The notes: generated from the sequence alone by a model not told the origin. DNA of 60,724 nucleotides from an uncultured Pseudomonadales bacterium (GCA_938092205.1 CALKMW010000004.1:1-60724), one strand, 5' to 3'; shown: positions 38,089 through 49,327, counted from the stretch's first letter. Program-made: numbers and translations.

Positions 38089-38786
38089 ATCTATCCAATC
38101 AAATGAATCTCGAAATAAAGTTGGATGATCAAGCTACATTCAAAAATTATTATGCACCCAAAGGATCCTCGCACCAGTTGGCTAAATTTGTGCTACAAGA
38201 GAGTACCCATAAAATTGCTTGCTTAGTGGGTAATAGCGGTTCAGGTTTGTCACACCTGCTTCAGGCAACCTGTCAGCGTAGCCCCTTTGATACTGGCGAA
38301 GCTGCAATTTATCTGCCGTTGAAAGAATTGCAAGATTATCCCGCAGATCAAATATTTGAGGGATTACATAGTGCGCCTATAGTATGTGTCGATGATTTAC
38401 ATTTGGTTGCCAGCAAAGCAGATTGGCAGGTTCCGCTGTTTAATTTCTTTAATGATTGCCGACAAAGTGGCACCAGACTTATTTTTTCTAGCCACCAATT
38501 AATAGAAGATATAGGTGTTCAGTTGCCAGACTTACTCTCAAGACTGCAATCGGGTTTAATTCATGTAGTTACAGATTTTAATGATGAAGATTTACGCAGA
38601 CTTTTGCAGTTCCGTTGTAATCTGCGCGGCATGTACCTTTCTGACGATGTGGCAAAGTTCCTACTAGCAAGACTATCACGCGATTCAAAAACGCTTATTA
38701 ATGCGCTTGAAACCATTGATAGTGCCTCACTAAGAGAACAGCGCCGATTGACGACGCCATTTGTTAAATCTGTGTTAGAGATTTAA
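38085..38786 (+). CDS. hda: DnaA regulatory inactivator Hda
   Basis: 233 residues, the same length as E. coli Hda. AAA+ domain related to DnaA: P-loop-like GNSGSGLSHLLQA, CVDDLHLVA (Walker B), DLLSRLQSGLIH. Hda with the beta clamp stimulates ATP hydrolysis on DnaA after initiation. The clamp-binding peptide near the N terminus reads QMNLEI, a loose form of the QLxLPL consensus. ATG 38085 overlaps the DUF2066 stop (ATGA) and follows GGGTGAG; an upstream in-frame TTG (38073) is less likely. Confidence 0.9.
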   Translation: MNLSNQMNLEIKLDDQATFKNYYAPKGSSHQLAKFVLQESTHKIACLVGNSGSGLSHLLQATCQRSPFDTGEAAIYLPLKELQDYPADQIFEGLHSAPIVCVDDLHLVASKADWQVPLFNFFNDCRQSGTRLIFSSHQLIEDIGVQLPDLLSRLQSGLIHVVTDFNDEDLRRLLQFRCNLRGMYLSDDVAKFLLARLSRDSKTLINALETIDSASLREQRRLTTPFVKSVLEI

Positions 38787-38795
38787 CTTTTATGC

Positions 38796-40643
38796 CTACA
38801 TTGGGCAGTTTTCACAGTGCAGGTAAATATTTCTCGGGTCGTTGAACTCACTCAGATATTTTAGTGGGCTGATAAGGGTCTGCGCTTTTTCGCTTACTAT
38901 CTGCGGCAGCCATGCCTCAAAACCAAAATGTCTTAGTGCGGCTGAAAAATTATGTCCAATTTCCTGAATAAACTGCTCATAAGGGGTGAGTAACCTAGAT
39001 GGGTAGATTACTTCATAGTCATTTATTGCTGCCAGCTCTGCCGCCGAGTTGATGGCACTGTCTAGGCCACCCAATTCATCCACTAAACCCAACTCTAGAG
39101 CTTGCTGTCCAGTCCAAATACGACCCTTAGCCATTAGCTCAACGTTAGCAATGGACGTGTTGCGCCCATGAGCAACCAATGAAACAAACCTAGAGTAGAT
39201 ATTATCAACGCTGGAATGAAGAATAGATTTAGCTTGATCCGTCATTGGTCGATCTAGCTGCATTATCCCAGCAATATCCGTAGTGCCAACGCCATCAGAA
39301 TAGATCCCCAGTGCCGCAAGTGATTCGTCGACTGTGGGTATCATGCTATATACCCCAATAGAGCCAGTGATGGTTGTTGGCAGAGCCAAGATTTTATCGG
39401 CTTCGGCAGCGATCCAGTAACCACCTGAAGCGGCATAGCTCCCCATAGAAACAACCACCGGAAGATTGAGTTGACTGTAGTAAAGTGCATCTCTAATGAC
39501 ATCCGAGGCAAAAGCGCTTCCCCCTGGGCTATCAACGCGCAATACCAGTGCTTTGATAGATGGGTCGTAATGTAGCTCGTTTAAAATTTGTGCCAAGGTA
39601 TCTGCCCCAACAGTCCCCTCCGGTTGCTGGCCATCCAAAATATTACCCTTGGCTACTACCACAGCAACTTTAGCCGCGGGGCTTGGTAAGACACTTTGCT
39701 CACGCTTTAAATGGGCTAGATAGACGGGAAGATCAACTGCACTATATTCACCATTCATATCATTGGGGATTTGTTGATTAAGGTAGTTGCGCATTTGGCT
39801 TCTGGTGGCAAGATAATCAACTAGACCTTCCTGCTGAGCCAAAACTGCAATGTCGCCATTAGCTGCCTGCAACTTGCTGTCGAGGTTGTTGGCAAAGTTA
39901 TCGATTGTTCCACTATCTAGTCCCCGGAGTTGCTCAATTTTAGAGGTATAGGATTGCCACAGTCGATTAACCACATCAGCAGTTTCTTCCTTGGCTTGGG
40001 GCGACATATCATTTCTTAAAAATGGCTCGGCAGCACTCTTATACTCACCAGCACGAAATACATTGACCTTGATTTTAAGTTTATCTAAGGCTTCTCGGTA
40101 ATAGCTGCCGTAGGCCCCAAAGCCATTAATCAGCACCGCGCCCATAGGGTTGAGTAAAATCTCATCGGCATGAGCGGCTAAAAAATATTGTGACTGATTA
40201 AAGTTATCAGCCACCGCAATAATAGGTTTCTGGGATTTTTTAAAACCAATCAATGCATCACTAATTTCATCAAGCTTTGCTATTCCGCCTGCCTCAAGAT
40301 AGTCGGTGGCAATCACTAGATGGGTGATTCTATCGTCTATGGCCGCCGCATCTACAGCATTAATAATATCCCTAACCAATGTTTCAGGATTGGTCTTTGA
40401 TTGGTCAGCTAGCAGTGTATCTATGGGGTAAATATAGGTCTGCTGGTCGACAAGTATGCCGCTGGGGGCCAAATACAGTGCACCTTTCTCAGGCATGGGT
40501 GGCAACTGATCGGCAAACATTCCTACTAGCGCAATAATTAATAGTGCGGTAAGAAGAACGCCAATAGTGGTTTTAATGGCTTTAAATATTGTGCCTATAA
40601 AGCCAAAAAAACGTCGGATAATTGAAGGGTTTTCGGTTGCCAT
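38796..40643 (-). CDS. sppA: Signal peptide peptidase SppA, 67K type
   Basis: 615 residues, inner-membrane serine protease that degrades cleaved signal peptides. One N-terminal helix (about 25-44), then two tandem S49 domains. The catalytic dyad is visible as K202 (FRAGEYKSAAEPF) and S406 (GSYAASGGYW), matching Lys209/Ser409 of the E. coli enzyme. It is last in a probable arsC-wrbA-DUF2069-sppA operon and converges on hda with a 9-base gap. Confidence 0.95.
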   Translation of the reverse strand: MATENPSIIRRFFGFIGTIFKAIKTTIGVLLTALLIIALVGMFADQLPPMPEKGALYLAPSGILVDQQTYIYPIDTLLADQSKTNPETLVRDIINAVDAAAIDDRITHLVIATDYLEAGGIAKLDEISDALIGFKKSQKPIIAVADNFNQSQYFLAAHADEILLNPMGAVLINGFGAYGSYYREALDKLKIKVNVFRAGEYKSAAEPFLRNDMSPQAKEETADVVNRLWQSYTSKIEQLRGLDSGTIDNFANNLDSKLQAANGDIAVLAQQEGLVDYLATRSQMRNYLNQQIPNDMNGEYSAVDLPVYLAHLKREQSVLPSPAAKVAVVVAKGNILDGQQPEGTVGADTLAQILNELHYDPSIKALVLRVDSPGGSAFASDVIRDALYYSQLNLPVVVSMGSYAASGGYWIAAEADKILALPTTITGSIGVYSMIPTVDESLAALGIYSDGVGTTDIAGIMQLDRPMTDQAKSILHSSVDNIYSRFVSLVAHGRNTSIANVELMAKGRIWTGQQALELGLVDELGGLDSAINSAAELAAINDYEVIYPSRLLTPYEQFIQEIGHNFSAALRHFGFEAWLPQIVSEKAQTLISPLKYLSEFNDPRNIYLHCENCPM

Positions 40644-40662
40644 TAAAATTTACTTTCCACGG

Positions 40663-41010
40663 TTATAAGTCGGGATTTAACTGTTTAATACGGGTATACA
40701 GCATAGCGCCGCAAAATAAAATAACAGTCAATGTGAGTTCTGTAATATCCAGTGCTGAGGGATCGGGTTTGGTGACACCAAATACCGCCGAAGCGAAATA
40801 AAGCAGGAGTACAAAACCCATCCATATTAGGGTTCGCATATTGTCCATAAAGACACCGGGTGCAAACATTACTAGCGGCAATAAAACGATTAAATAAATA
40901 ACGGCTGGCTGGCCCTGTTGCCATAGATTTGCTGCCAACACAGCTATAAGCAAACTGTAGCAAATTTTTACTAGATTTTTTAATAATGTGATTTTGTCAT
41001 TTACAGTCAA
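40663..41010 (-). CDS. DUF2069 small membrane protein
   Basis: 115 residues with about four hydrophobic helices (14-30, 36-50, 58-76, 89-107). The segment RTLIWMGFVLLLYFASAVFG resembles DUF2069, a family found beside wrbA and arsC-like genes in gammaproteobacteria. Function unknown. Lies 19 bases after wrbA and before sppA on the same strand. Confidence 0.75.
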   Translation of the reverse strand: MTVNDKITLLKNLVKICYSLLIAVLAANLWQQGQPAVIYLIVLLPLVMFAPGVFMDNMRTLIWMGFVLLLYFASAVFGVTKPDPSALDITELTLTVILFCGAMLYTRIKQLNPDL

Positions 41011-41029
41011 GGTAATTGGCCTTTATAAG

Positions 41030-41967
<938 letters not shown>

Positions 41968-42096
41968 TTGAAAGCAGTCCAAGTAAAATTCATTTGTTAC
42001 AAAAGTAATCCATAACCAATTGTAATCATTATAGTTAAGTAATTGCCATGAGTGGCATAATAATTAATTCATCTAAGCAAGGGTTTTCACAACATT

Positions 42097-42546
42097 ATGA
42101 TACGGATAATTTTTCTTGTCAGCTTTATGTTAATTAGCTGCAGCAGTGAACAATCTGCCAATGATTCATTCAGGCTAACCAATAACTCAAGCGTTGATAT
42201 AGAGTCGCCGGGCAAGATTTTGGTGATTAATTATTGGGCCACTTGGTGTTCACCCTGTCGTAAAGAAATTCCCGAGCTTAATGAGTTAGATCATCAGTTG
42301 AGTAATCGCTTGGATGTTATTGGGGTCAATTATGATGGTGTGGTTGGCGAGCAGCTTCTACAAGAAATGCAAAATTTAGGTATTGAGTTTGACAATTTAT
42401 ACGCAGACCCTCGCAGTATATGGTCGCTAGAGCCAGTAACAGTATTGCCAGAAACCCTAATTATAAATAGTCGCGGAGAGCTGATTCATCGTTTACTTGG
42501 ACCTCAAACTAAATCTTCCCTTGAGGCCCTGATTAATGCCATATAA
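42097..42546 (+). CDS. TlpA-like thioredoxin-fold lipoprotein
   Basis: 149 residues. A short lipoprotein signal ends LISC (lipobox, Cys15). The mature part is a thioredoxin domain with active site NYWATWCSPCRKEIPEL and the cis-Pro segment VLPETLIINSRG, as in TlpA/ResA reductases that keep periplasmic cysteines (for example of apocytochrome c) reduced. No ccm genes are nearby, so the partner is unknown. Monocistronic, divergent from the arsC-like gene and converging on suhB. Confidence 0.85.
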   Translation: MIRIIFLVSFMLISCSSEQSANDSFRLTNNSSVDIESPGKILVINYWATWCSPCRKEIPELNELDHQLSNRLDVIGVNYDGVVGEQLLQEMQNLGIEFDNLYADPRSIWSLEPVTVLPETLIINSRGELIHRLLGPQTKSSLEALINAI

Positions 42547-42559
42547 GTGCTTTGAGCAG

Positions 42560-43363
42560 TTACTTTAGCTTTCCGAGGTGCTTAGAAACTACCTGAAGAC
42601 TTGGTTTAAACAATCTTGGAGTGGATGCAAGTATATGCCCGCTTTCGAGGAACGATTCGCCGCCGTTAAAATCACTCACCATGCCGCCAGCTTCGCGCAC
42701 TACAAGGACGCCTGCTGCGATATCCCATGGTTTGAGATACATCTCCCAAAAGACATCCATTTTCCCTGCTGCTAGATAAGCTAAATCAAGCGAGGCAACC
42801 CCAAGGCGACGAATGCCTGCAGAGTTATTGGCAAATTCTTGCATACAGGCAAGGTATTCAGACATGTAGTTGAATGAAGGGGCGCTAAAGGGAATTCCGG
42901 TAGCGTAAAGTGCGCCAGCCTGCTCTTGGCGGCCAGAAACACGAATACGACGACCGTTTAGATGAGCGCCTTTGCCTCGACTAGCAGTGAATTCTTCACG
43001 TTTGAATGGTTCAATAATAACGGCGTGTTCCAGCTTGCCCTTGATACGGCAGGCAATGGATATGGCGACATGAGGAATGCCGCGAACAAAATTTGTTGTA
43101 CCGTCGAGAGGATCAATAATCCACTCAACTTCGCTCTTTGGATCTCCGCTGCGACCGGTTTCTTCACCCAAAAAAGCATGGTCAGGGTAGGCTTTTTTAA
43201 TATGGTAAATAATGGTCTCTTCGGAGCGTCTATCCACTTCGGTCACAAAGTCGTGACGACCTTTTTCATCAACCTTAATGAGGTCCAAGTTGTCAGCCGA
43301 TTTAACGATCATTTCTCCGGCTTCTCGGGCGGCGCGTAGCGCTATATTAACCATAGGTTGCAT
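42560..43363 (-). CDS. suhB: Inositol-1-monophosphatase family protein SuhB
   Basis: 267 residues from ATG 43363 (MQPMVNIALRAARE), matching MHPMLNIAVRAAR of E. coli SuhB; the frame extends 17 codons further but without resemblance. Metal site motifs are GEETG, WIIDPLDGTTNFVRG and KPWDIAAGVLVVREAGG. Besides phosphatase activity, SuhB joins the rRNA antitermination complex in E. coli. Divergent to trmJ, the Pseudomonas arrangement. Confidence 0.94.
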   Translation of the reverse strand: MQPMVNIALRAAREAGEMIVKSADNLDLIKVDEKGRHDFVTEVDRRSEETIIYHIKKAYPDHAFLGEETGRSGDPKSEVEWIIDPLDGTTNFVRGIPHVAISIACRIKGKLEHAVIIEPFKREEFTASRGKGAHLNGRRIRVSGRQEQAGALYATGIPFSAPSFNYMSEYLACMQEFANNSAGIRRLGVASLDLAYLAAGKMDVFWEMYLKPWDIAAGVLVVREAGGMVSDFNGGESFLESGHILASTPRLFKPSLQVVSKHLGKLK

Positions 43364-43526
43364 AGTGGTAGTTTCCAATTGATTTAAAGAGCGCGCGCAT
43401 TGTACCAGATTCAAAAGATCAATAAAGTGCCGTTATTTGGTCGCCCTCATCAAGCCTATTTGATATACAGATATTAGATGTAAAAATATCAGCAGAATTC
43501 TGGTAGAATCGCGACCCTCAAAATTC

Positions 43527-43546
43527 GAGATGGTCAGAGCCATCTC
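43527..43546 (+). other. Leader hairpin upstream of trmJ
   Basis: GAGATGG (43527-43533), loop TCAGAG and CCATCTC (43540-43546) form a perfect seven-base-pair stem ending 25 bases before the trmJ start. A possible -10 TAGAAT lies at 43504-43509, which would place the hairpin in the 5' leader. No T tract follows, so it is not an ordinary terminator. Role unknown. Confidence 0.45.
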
Positions 43547-43571
43547 TTAGTGACTACGAAAGAGGTGCATT

Positions 43572-44315
43572 TTGCCCACAGCAGCCCGTCAAGCCAATAT
43601 CAAAATAGTATTAGTTAATACCGCTCATCCCGGCAATATAGGTGGCGCTGCGAGAGCGATGAAGAATATGGGCCTAACCGAACTTTGTTTGGTAGAGCCG
43701 CGCGAGTATCCTGCGCCCAGAGCGGTTTGGCGTTCGGCTGGAGCGCGAGATATTCTTACTAACGCGACCGTGGTAGAAACCGTAGATGAAGCGATTGCGG
43801 ATTGCTCGCTAGTTGTGGGTACCAGTGCAAGAGAGCGAAGAATTCCCTGGCCTTTGGTTAATCCAAGGGAGTGTGGTGAGAGAGTCTGGGCGGAAGCTGA
43901 AAATCACAAGGTTGCCTTGTTATTTGGCCGCGAAGATCGAGGCCTAACCAATGATGAGCTGCAAAAATGTAACTATCATGTGCATATTCCCTCAAATCCA
44001 GAATACAGCTCACTTAATCTAGCCACCGCAGTGCAGGTATTGGCTTATGAGGTTCGCATGGCCAGTCTGGCAGATGAAAAGGGTGAGTTACCCGCTTTGA
44101 GCGAGTGGGATCAGTCAATGGCAACGGCAGAAGATTTAGAGCATTTCCATAACCACCTTGCAGATACTATGGCAGCGCTAAATTTTTATGATCCTGAGAA
44201 CCCCAAACAGCTTCTAACTAGATTGCGACGTTTATTTAACCGTGTGCGCATGGATGAAATGGAAGTTTCTATCCTCAGAGGTCTATTATCCGCTGTTCAG
44301 CGTAAAATTAAGTAG
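43572..44315 (+). CDS. trmJ: tRNA (cytidine/uridine-2'-O-)-methyltransferase TrmJ
   Basis: 247 residues, SPOUT family. IKIVLVNTAHPGNIGGAARAM at the start, LCLVEPREYPAP, LLFGREDRGLTNDEL and IPSNPEYSSLNLATAVQVLAYE form the trefoil-knot SAM site. It methylates the ribose of position 32 in tRNAs. The start is TTG at 43572, supported by AAAGAGGTG five bases upstream and by the conserved N terminus; there is no ATG nearby. iscR follows after 73 bases. Confidence 0.94.
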   Translation: MPTAARQANIKIVLVNTAHPGNIGGAARAMKNMGLTELCLVEPREYPAPRAVWRSAGARDILTNATVVETVDEAIADCSLVVGTSARERRIPWPLVNPRECGERVWAEAENHKVALLFGREDRGLTNDELQKCNYHVHIPSNPEYSSLNLATAVQVLAYEVRMASLADEKGELPALSEWDQSMATAEDLEHFHNHLADTMAALNFYDPENPKQLLTRLRRLFNRVRMDEMEVSILRGLLSAVQRKIK

Positions 44316-44323
44316 CAGTTAGT

Positions 44324-44356
44324 TTAATTGACTAAAATAGTCAGGTATTAGATAAT
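44324..44356 (+). promoter_or_regulatory. iscR promoter overlapped by a type 1 IscR-binding site
   Basis: Promoter: TTGACT (44328-44333), 17 bases, GATAAT (44351-44356). Overlaid on it is a 25-base site (44324-44348) centred on the perfect dyad GACT-AAAAT-AGTC (44330-44342) with the flank AGGTAT, close to the published type 1 IscR pattern recognised by [2Fe-2S]-IscR. Its position over the -35 element implies repression by holo-IscR, giving the usual negative feedback on the isc operon. Regulation is inferred from the match. Confidence 0.8.
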
Positions 44357-44388
44357 TAGTCCAGTAGAAACGCTTAAAAAGGTGGATT

Positions 44389-44865
44389 ATGCGACTGACT
44401 ACAAAAGGACGATATGCGGTAACAGCAATGATTGATTTGACATTGCATGCCCAAGACAAGCCGATTTCATTGGCTGAGATCTCTGGCAGGCAGTCAATTT
44501 CGCTATCCTATTTGGAGCAGTTGTTTTCAAAATTAAGGCAGTCAGGTCTGGTTACAAGTGTTCGCGGGCCTGGCGGTGGCTATCATTTAGCAATACCCAG
44601 CGATCAAATATTTGTGGCTCAAATTATTAATGCGGTAAATGAATCTATTGATACCACTAGCTGCAGAGGCAAAGGTGATTGTCAGGGTGGTGAGATTTGT
44701 TTAACCCATAGCCTTTGGCAAGATTTGAGTGTGCAAATACACGAATTTTTAAATGGTATTTCGCTTGCGGATTTAGTCGCAAAGCGAGATACCCAAAAGA
44801 TAGCCCAGCGACAGATAGATCAGTTGCTGGTTTTAGATGATAACTTGCAGGCACAAGCCTGTTAA
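44389..44865 (+). CDS. iscR: Fe-S cluster regulator IscR
   Basis: 158 residues, Rrf2-family winged helix. [17 protein letters not shown] and the recognition region [15 protein letters not shown] are followed by the cluster-binding loop with three cysteines (CRGKGDC...CLTH) and the nearby His. Its [2Fe-2S] form represses isc; the apo form controls other genes. First gene of the isc operon, with AAAAAGGTGG before the ATG. Confidence 0.97.
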   Translation: MRLTTKGRYAVTAMIDLTLHAQDKPISLAEISGRQSISLSYLEQLFSKLRQSGLVTSVRGPGGGYHLAIPSDQIFVAQIINAVNESIDTTSCRGKGDCQGGEICLTHSLWQDLSVQIHEFLNGISLADLVAKRDTQKIAQRQIDQLLVLDDNLQAQAC

Positions 44866-44879
44866 TCGTGGAGAAATGA

Positions 44880-46094
44880 ATGAATCTTCCAATTTACTTG
44901 GATTATGCGTCTACCACCCCAGTTGACCCAGCGGTTGCTGATCAGATGGTAGAGTTTCTAACGCCTTCCGGCCATTTTGGTAATCCGGCATCGCGTTCCC
45001 ATATGTTTGGCTGGCAAGCAGAGGCAGCGGTAGAAGATGCACGCTCTGATGTTGCTGGTTTGATTAATGCAGACCCGAGAGAAATTGTATGGACTTCAGG
45101 TGCAACTGAAGCAAATAACTTAGCCATTAAGGGTTGTGCGCACTTTAATACGCGCAAAGGTAAACACATCATTACCTCTAAGATAGAGCACAAAGCAGTG
45201 CTTGATACCTGTCGACAGTTAGAGCGTGAAGGGTTTGAGATTACTTACCTTGATCCAGACAAGCACGGCTTGATTCAGCCGCAAGCCATTGCTGATGCGT
45301 TGCGTGACGACACTACTGTGGTGTCTATTATGCACGTCAATAATGAGCTAGGCACGCTGAACGATATAGCTGCGATTGGCAAACTTTGTCGTGAAAATAA
45401 AGTATTTTTCCATGTAGATGCCGCACAAAGCGCGGGCAAAACAGCGATTGATGTTGAGGCTATGCAGGTCGATATGATGTCGTTTTCTGCGCACAAGCTC
45501 TATGGACCAAAGGGTATTGGGGCGCTGTATGTTCGTCGCAAACCACGTGTAAGAATTGAAGCGCAGATGCATGGCGGTGGTCATGAGCGTGGTATGCGTT
45601 CGGGTACTCTACCAACGCATCAAATTGTCGGTATGGGTGCGGCTTTCAAATTAGGCGCTGAGTTACTTGACGAGGAGTCTGCACGCATTGAAAAGCTTCG
45701 TACACGTCTTTGGGAGGGTGTTTCTGATATGCAGGAAGTCTACCTCAATGGTTCAAGTAACCAGCACGTGCCAGGAATTATTAATATCAGCTTTGCCTAT
45801 GTTGAGGGTGAGTCTTTAATTATGGCATTGAGAGACCTAGCAGTTTCATCAGGATCTGCCTGTACCTCTGCCAGTCTTGAGCCCTCTTATGTACTGCGGG
45901 CACTTGGCTTAAATGATGAAATGGCTCATAGCTCAATTCGCTTCAGTATTGGTCGTTATACCTCTGAAAAAGATGTAGATGATGCTATTGCCAAAGTAAG
46001 GCATGCCGTAGAAAAGTTAAGAGAATTATCACCACTGTGGGATATGTTCCAAGATGGTGTTGATTTGGATCAGGTTGAATGGGCAGCCCACTAA
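44880..46094 (+). CDS. iscS: Cysteine desulfurase IscS
   Basis: 404 residues, the E. coli length. PLP lysine in [17 protein letters not shown], mobile-loop Cys in [13 protein letters not shown], and [10 protein letters not shown] in the cofactor site. Supplies persulfide sulfur for Fe-S assembly and tRNA thiolation. 14 bases after iscR. Confidence 0.97.
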   Translation: MNLPIYLDYASTTPVDPAVADQMVEFLTPSGHFGNPASRSHMFGWQAEAAVEDARSDVAGLINADPREIVWTSGATEANNLAIKGCAHFNTRKGKHIITSKIEHKAVLDTCRQLEREGFEITYLDPDKHGLIQPQAIADALRDDTTVVSIMHVNNELGTLNDIAAIGKLCRENKVFFHVDAAQSAGKTAIDVEAMQVDMMSFSAHKLYGPKGIGALYVRRKPRVRIEAQMHGGGHERGMRSGTLPTHQIVGMGAAFKLGAELLDEESARIEKLRTRLWEGVSDMQEVYLNGSSNQHVPGIINISFAYVEGESLIMALRDLAVSSGSACTSASLEPSYVLRALGLNDEMAHSSIRFSIGRYTSEKDVDDAIAKVRHAVEKLRELSPLWDMFQDGVDLDQVEWAAH

Positions 46095-46139
46095 GGGTGT
46101 CAAACGAATTATTTGTAGTAATTAAATAGGGTTAAAAAA

Positions 46140-46523
46140 ATGGCTTACAGCGAAAAAGTAATTGATCATTACGAAAATCCACGCAATGTCGGAAAGTTAG
46201 ACGACAACTCAAAAAACGTGGGCACTGGTATGGTTGGAGCACCAGCCTGCGGTGATGTGATGCGACTTCAAATTCAAGTGAATGATGAAGGCGTTATCGA
46301 GGATGCCAAATTTAAAACCTATGGTTGTGGTTCTGCTATTGCCTCAAGCTCGCTTTTAACCGAGTGGGTAAAAGGTAAAAATATTGATGAAGCAGAGCAA
46401 ATTAAAAACACAGCTATTGCAGAAGAGTTGGCTCTGCCTCCAGTTAAGATTCACTGCTCAGTATTGGCTGAAGACGCGATCAAAGCTGCTGTTCGAGACG
46501 TTAGAGAAAAGCAGGAGAAGTAA
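46140..46523 (+). CDS. iscU: Fe-S scaffold protein IscU
   Basis: 127 residues. The three cluster cysteines are in [20 protein letters not shown] and [12 protein letters not shown], and LPPVK just before the last is the HscA recognition motif. Builds [2Fe-2S] clusters on sulfur from IscS. 45 bases after iscS. Confidence 0.97.
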   Translation: MAYSEKVIDHYENPRNVGKLDDNSKNVGTGMVGAPACGDVMRLQIQVNDEGVIEDAKFKTYGCGSAIASSSLLTEWVKGKNIDEAEQIKNTAIAEELALPPVKIHCSVLAEDAIKAAVRDVREKQEK

Positions 46524-46525
46524 GC

Positions 46526-46849
46526 GTGGCAATAACCATGACACCCGCTGCCGAATCACATGTTGTTCGGCACCTAGAACATCGTGATAAGGGTATCGGC
46601 ATCCGTTTGGGCGTTCGCACTACGGGGTGCTCTGGTCTGTCATATGTGCTTGAGTTTGTCGATGAAAAAGCCGAAGAAGATGTGGTATTTAATTGCGGCG
46701 ATGTACAGTTAATTATCGACCCTAAAAGCTTGGTGTATCTCGATGGCACTCAATTAGATTACGTCAAGGAAGGGCTAAACGAAGGGTTTGAATTTATAAA
46801 CCCCAATGTCAAAGATGAATGTGGTTGTGGAGAAAGCTTCCATATTTAA
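46526..46849 (+). CDS. iscA: A-type Fe-S carrier IscA
   Basis: 107 residues. HesB/IscA fold with the three conserved cysteines: [16 protein letters not shown] and the C-terminal [12 protein letters not shown] start at 46526, two bases after the iscU stop, implying coupling. Transfers or supplies iron for [4Fe-4S] formation. Confidence 0.96.
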   Translation: MAITMTPAAESHVVRHLEHRDKGIGIRLGVRTTGCSGLSYVLEFVDEKAEEDVVFNCGDVQLIIDPKSLVYLDGTQLDYVKEGLNEGFEFINPNVKDECGCGESFHI

Positions 46850-46888
46850 CTTTGCTTTGGATTTTTCCAAACCAATCAGGTTTATGCA

Positions 46889-47419
46889 TTGAATAATTCT
46901 AAGAATTTCTTTGAAATCTTCTCCCTTGCAGTGGCTTGGGAGGTTGATTTTGAGCAGCTTGATATAAAGTTTCGAACGCTGCAAAAAGCACTTCACCCCG
47001 ATCGCTTTGCCAATAAAAATGATTTCGAAAAACGCCTTGCCGTGCAAACGGCGGCTACCATCAATCAAGCCTACGAAACCATCAAAAACCCCCTGTCTAG
47101 AGCGCAGTACCTTCTGCAGCTAAAAGACTTGGATGCCAGTCAGGAAAAGCATATCACCTCTGACGGACAATTTTTGATGGATCAAATGTTATTGCGCGAA
47201 GCCCTAGCTGAAATAAGGGGTAGCGAAAATGCTAAAGAAGCATTGGTTTCCCTAAGTATCGAAGCGCAGCAAACTGCGGCAAAAATACAGAGTGAGTTTG
47301 CCAGTCAATATCAGCAAAAAGCGTATAATGAAGCATTTGAAAGCTTAGCTAAAATGCAATTTGCAATTAAGTTTATTGATGATATCAATGAGCTCGAAGC
47401 AGAATTAGAGGATTTATAA
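46889..47419 (+). CDS. hscB: Fe-S co-chaperone HscB
   Basis: 176 residues. N-terminal J domain with LHPDRFA (the HPD motif) and a C-terminal helical bundle that binds IscU. It starts at TTG 46889 (NNSKNFFEIFSL); an ATG five bases upstream is out of frame, and AGG lies eight bases before the TTG. It brings IscU to HscA and stimulates its ATPase. Confidence 0.93.
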   Translation: MNNSKNFFEIFSLAVAWEVDFEQLDIKFRTLQKALHPDRFANKNDFEKRLAVQTAATINQAYETIKNPLSRAQYLLQLKDLDASQEKHITSDGQFLMDQMLLREALAEIRGSENAKEALVSLSIEAQQTAAKIQSEFASQYQQKAYNEAFESLAKMQFAIKFIDDINELEAELEDL

Positions 47420-47422
47420 CCC

Positions 47423-49306
47423 GTGGCACTCTTGCAGATTTCAGAACCAGGACAGTCTCCGCAACCCCATCAACGAAAGAATGCGGTGGGTATCGATTTA
47501 GGGACCACAAATTCCTTGGTTGCTACGGTTAGAAGCGGCTCTGAGGTTATTTTGCCAGACGAGCAGGGTAGAGACCTTTTACCTTCAGTGGTGCACTATG
47601 AATCCGAGGGTGTCAGTTGCGTTGGCTATGAGGCTGCAGAACATAATAGCAGTGATCCACTAAATACCCTTTCCTCGATAAAGCGCTTGCTTGGTAGAGG
47701 CGTTGCAGATATCAAAACTCTGGGTGATAGCCTGCCCTATGAATTTACTACCGATGATGGCGGCATGCCCAAAATTAACACGGTTCATGGTGCCGTCAGT
47801 CCAATTCAGGTGTCCTCTGAAATATTGCGTAAGCTTGCCGGACGTGCAGAATTAACCCTTGGTGGCATGCTTGATGGCGCGGTAATTACGGTTCCAGCTT
47901 ACTTTGATGATGCCCAGCGTCAGGCAACTAAAGATGCGGCAACGCTTGCTGGTATCAAGGTGCTAAGGTTATTAAATGAACCCACTGCGGCGGCAATAGC
48001 CTATGGTCTAGATGCAGAGGAATTTGATGACGAGTCTCAGCAGCGCACAATAGCTGTATATGATCTTGGGGGTGGTACCTTCGACATCAGTATTCTGCGT
48101 CTTTCAAAAGGTGTTTTTGAGGTATTGGCAACCGGTGGCAATTCGGCGTTGGGTGGCGATGATTTTGATCATGCCATTGCCAACTGGTTGCGCACTGAAT
48201 TAGACATGGGTGAAACCCTTAACGTATATGAGCAAAGAGTTCTTCTAGAGGTTGCTAAATCCACCAAAGAAGAACTTTCAATCAATAATCAGGTTGAGCT
48301 AGATATACTAGATACCAGGCTAGTGCTTACTCGAGATTGCATGCATCAATTAATCGATGATCTAATTGAACAAACACTAACAGCCTGTAAGCGTTCAATG
48401 CGCGATGCAAATATTAAAGCAGATAGCATTGATGAAGTAGTGCTAGTAGGTGGCTCAACTAGAATGCCAAGAGTTGCTGCAAAAGTTTCTGAGTTATTTG
48501 GCTTAGAGCCAAAATGTACTATCGATCCTGATTTGGTTGTAGCTATGGGTGCGGCCAAGCAAGCAGATGTTCTAGTAGGAAATAATTCTACCGCAGATAT
48601 GCTATTACTGGATGTGATACCGCTGTCTTTGGGGATAGAAACTATGGGTGGTTTAACAGAAAAAATTATCCATAGAAACACCACAATTCCCGTTGCTAAG
48701 GCGCAGGAATTTACCACATTTAAAGATGGTCAAACCGCCATGAGTATTCATGTGGTTCAAGGTGATCGCGAGCTGGTTTCAGATTGTCGTTCTCTGGCGC
48801 GCTTTGAGTTGCGGGGCATCCCGCCCATGGTGGCCGGCAGTGCCAAAATTCAAGTGAGCTATCAGGTAGATGCTGATGGTTTGCTCAATGTGTCAGCGCG
48901 CGAGCTAAGCAGTGGTGTCGAGTCTAGGATTGAGGTTAAGCCATCCTATGGCTTATCCGATACTGAAATCACCCAGATGTTGCAAGATTCTTTTAGTCAT
49001 GCCCGCGATGATATGCGTTTACGTGCATTAAGAGAGCAGCAGGTCGAAGCCGATCGTATGCTCGAAGATCTTCGCGCTGCCATAGAAAAAGATGGCCAAT
49101 CATTGCTCGACGAATCAGAGTTGCAGTGTTTGCAAGTGACATTGGATGAATTAAAGCAGTTGCGTGATAACACGGATGACCACCGTCAATTGGCTGCACA
49201 AATCGAAGTTGTAGGCAAAACCAGTGAAGAATTTGCCGCCAGACGTATGGATGCTAGTATAAAACAAGCATTGGCAGGGCTTAGCCTTGACGATGCATTA
49301 AAATAA
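47423..49306 (+). CDS. hscA: Fe-S chaperone HscA (Hsp70 family)
   Basis: 627 residues. Hsp70 ATPase domain with [29 protein letters not shown] and [12 protein letters not shown], then a substrate-binding domain. GTG start 3 bases after hscB. Recognises the LPPVK motif of IscU and drives cluster release. Length is near E. coli HscA (616). Confidence 0.96.
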   Translation: MALLQISEPGQSPQPHQRKNAVGIDLGTTNSLVATVRSGSEVILPDEQGRDLLPSVVHYESEGVSCVGYEAAEHNSSDPLNTLSSIKRLLGRGVADIKTLGDSLPYEFTTDDGGMPKINTVHGAVSPIQVSSEILRKLAGRAELTLGGMLDGAVITVPAYFDDAQRQATKDAATLAGIKVLRLLNEPTAAAIAYGLDAEEFDDESQQRTIAVYDLGGGTFDISILRLSKGVFEVLATGGNSALGGDDFDHAIANWLRTELDMGETLNVYEQRVLLEVAKSTKEELSINNQVELDILDTRLVLTRDCMHQLIDDLIEQTLTACKRSMRDANIKADSIDEVVLVGGSTRMPRVAAKVSELFGLEPKCTIDPDLVVAMGAAKQADVLVGNNSTADMLLLDVIPLSLGIETMGGLTEKIIHRNTTIPVAKAQEFTTFKDGQTAMSIHVVQGDRELVSDCRSLARFELRGIPPMVAGSAKIQVSYQVDADGLLNVSARELSSGVESRIEVKPSYGLSDTEITQMLQDSFSHARDDMRLRALREQQVEADRMLEDLRAAIEKDGQSLLDESELQCLQVTLDELKQLRDNTDDHRQLAAQIEVVGKTSEEFAARRMDASIKQALAGLSLDDALK

Positions 49307-49327
49307 ACGTTTTCGGACAACCTAACT

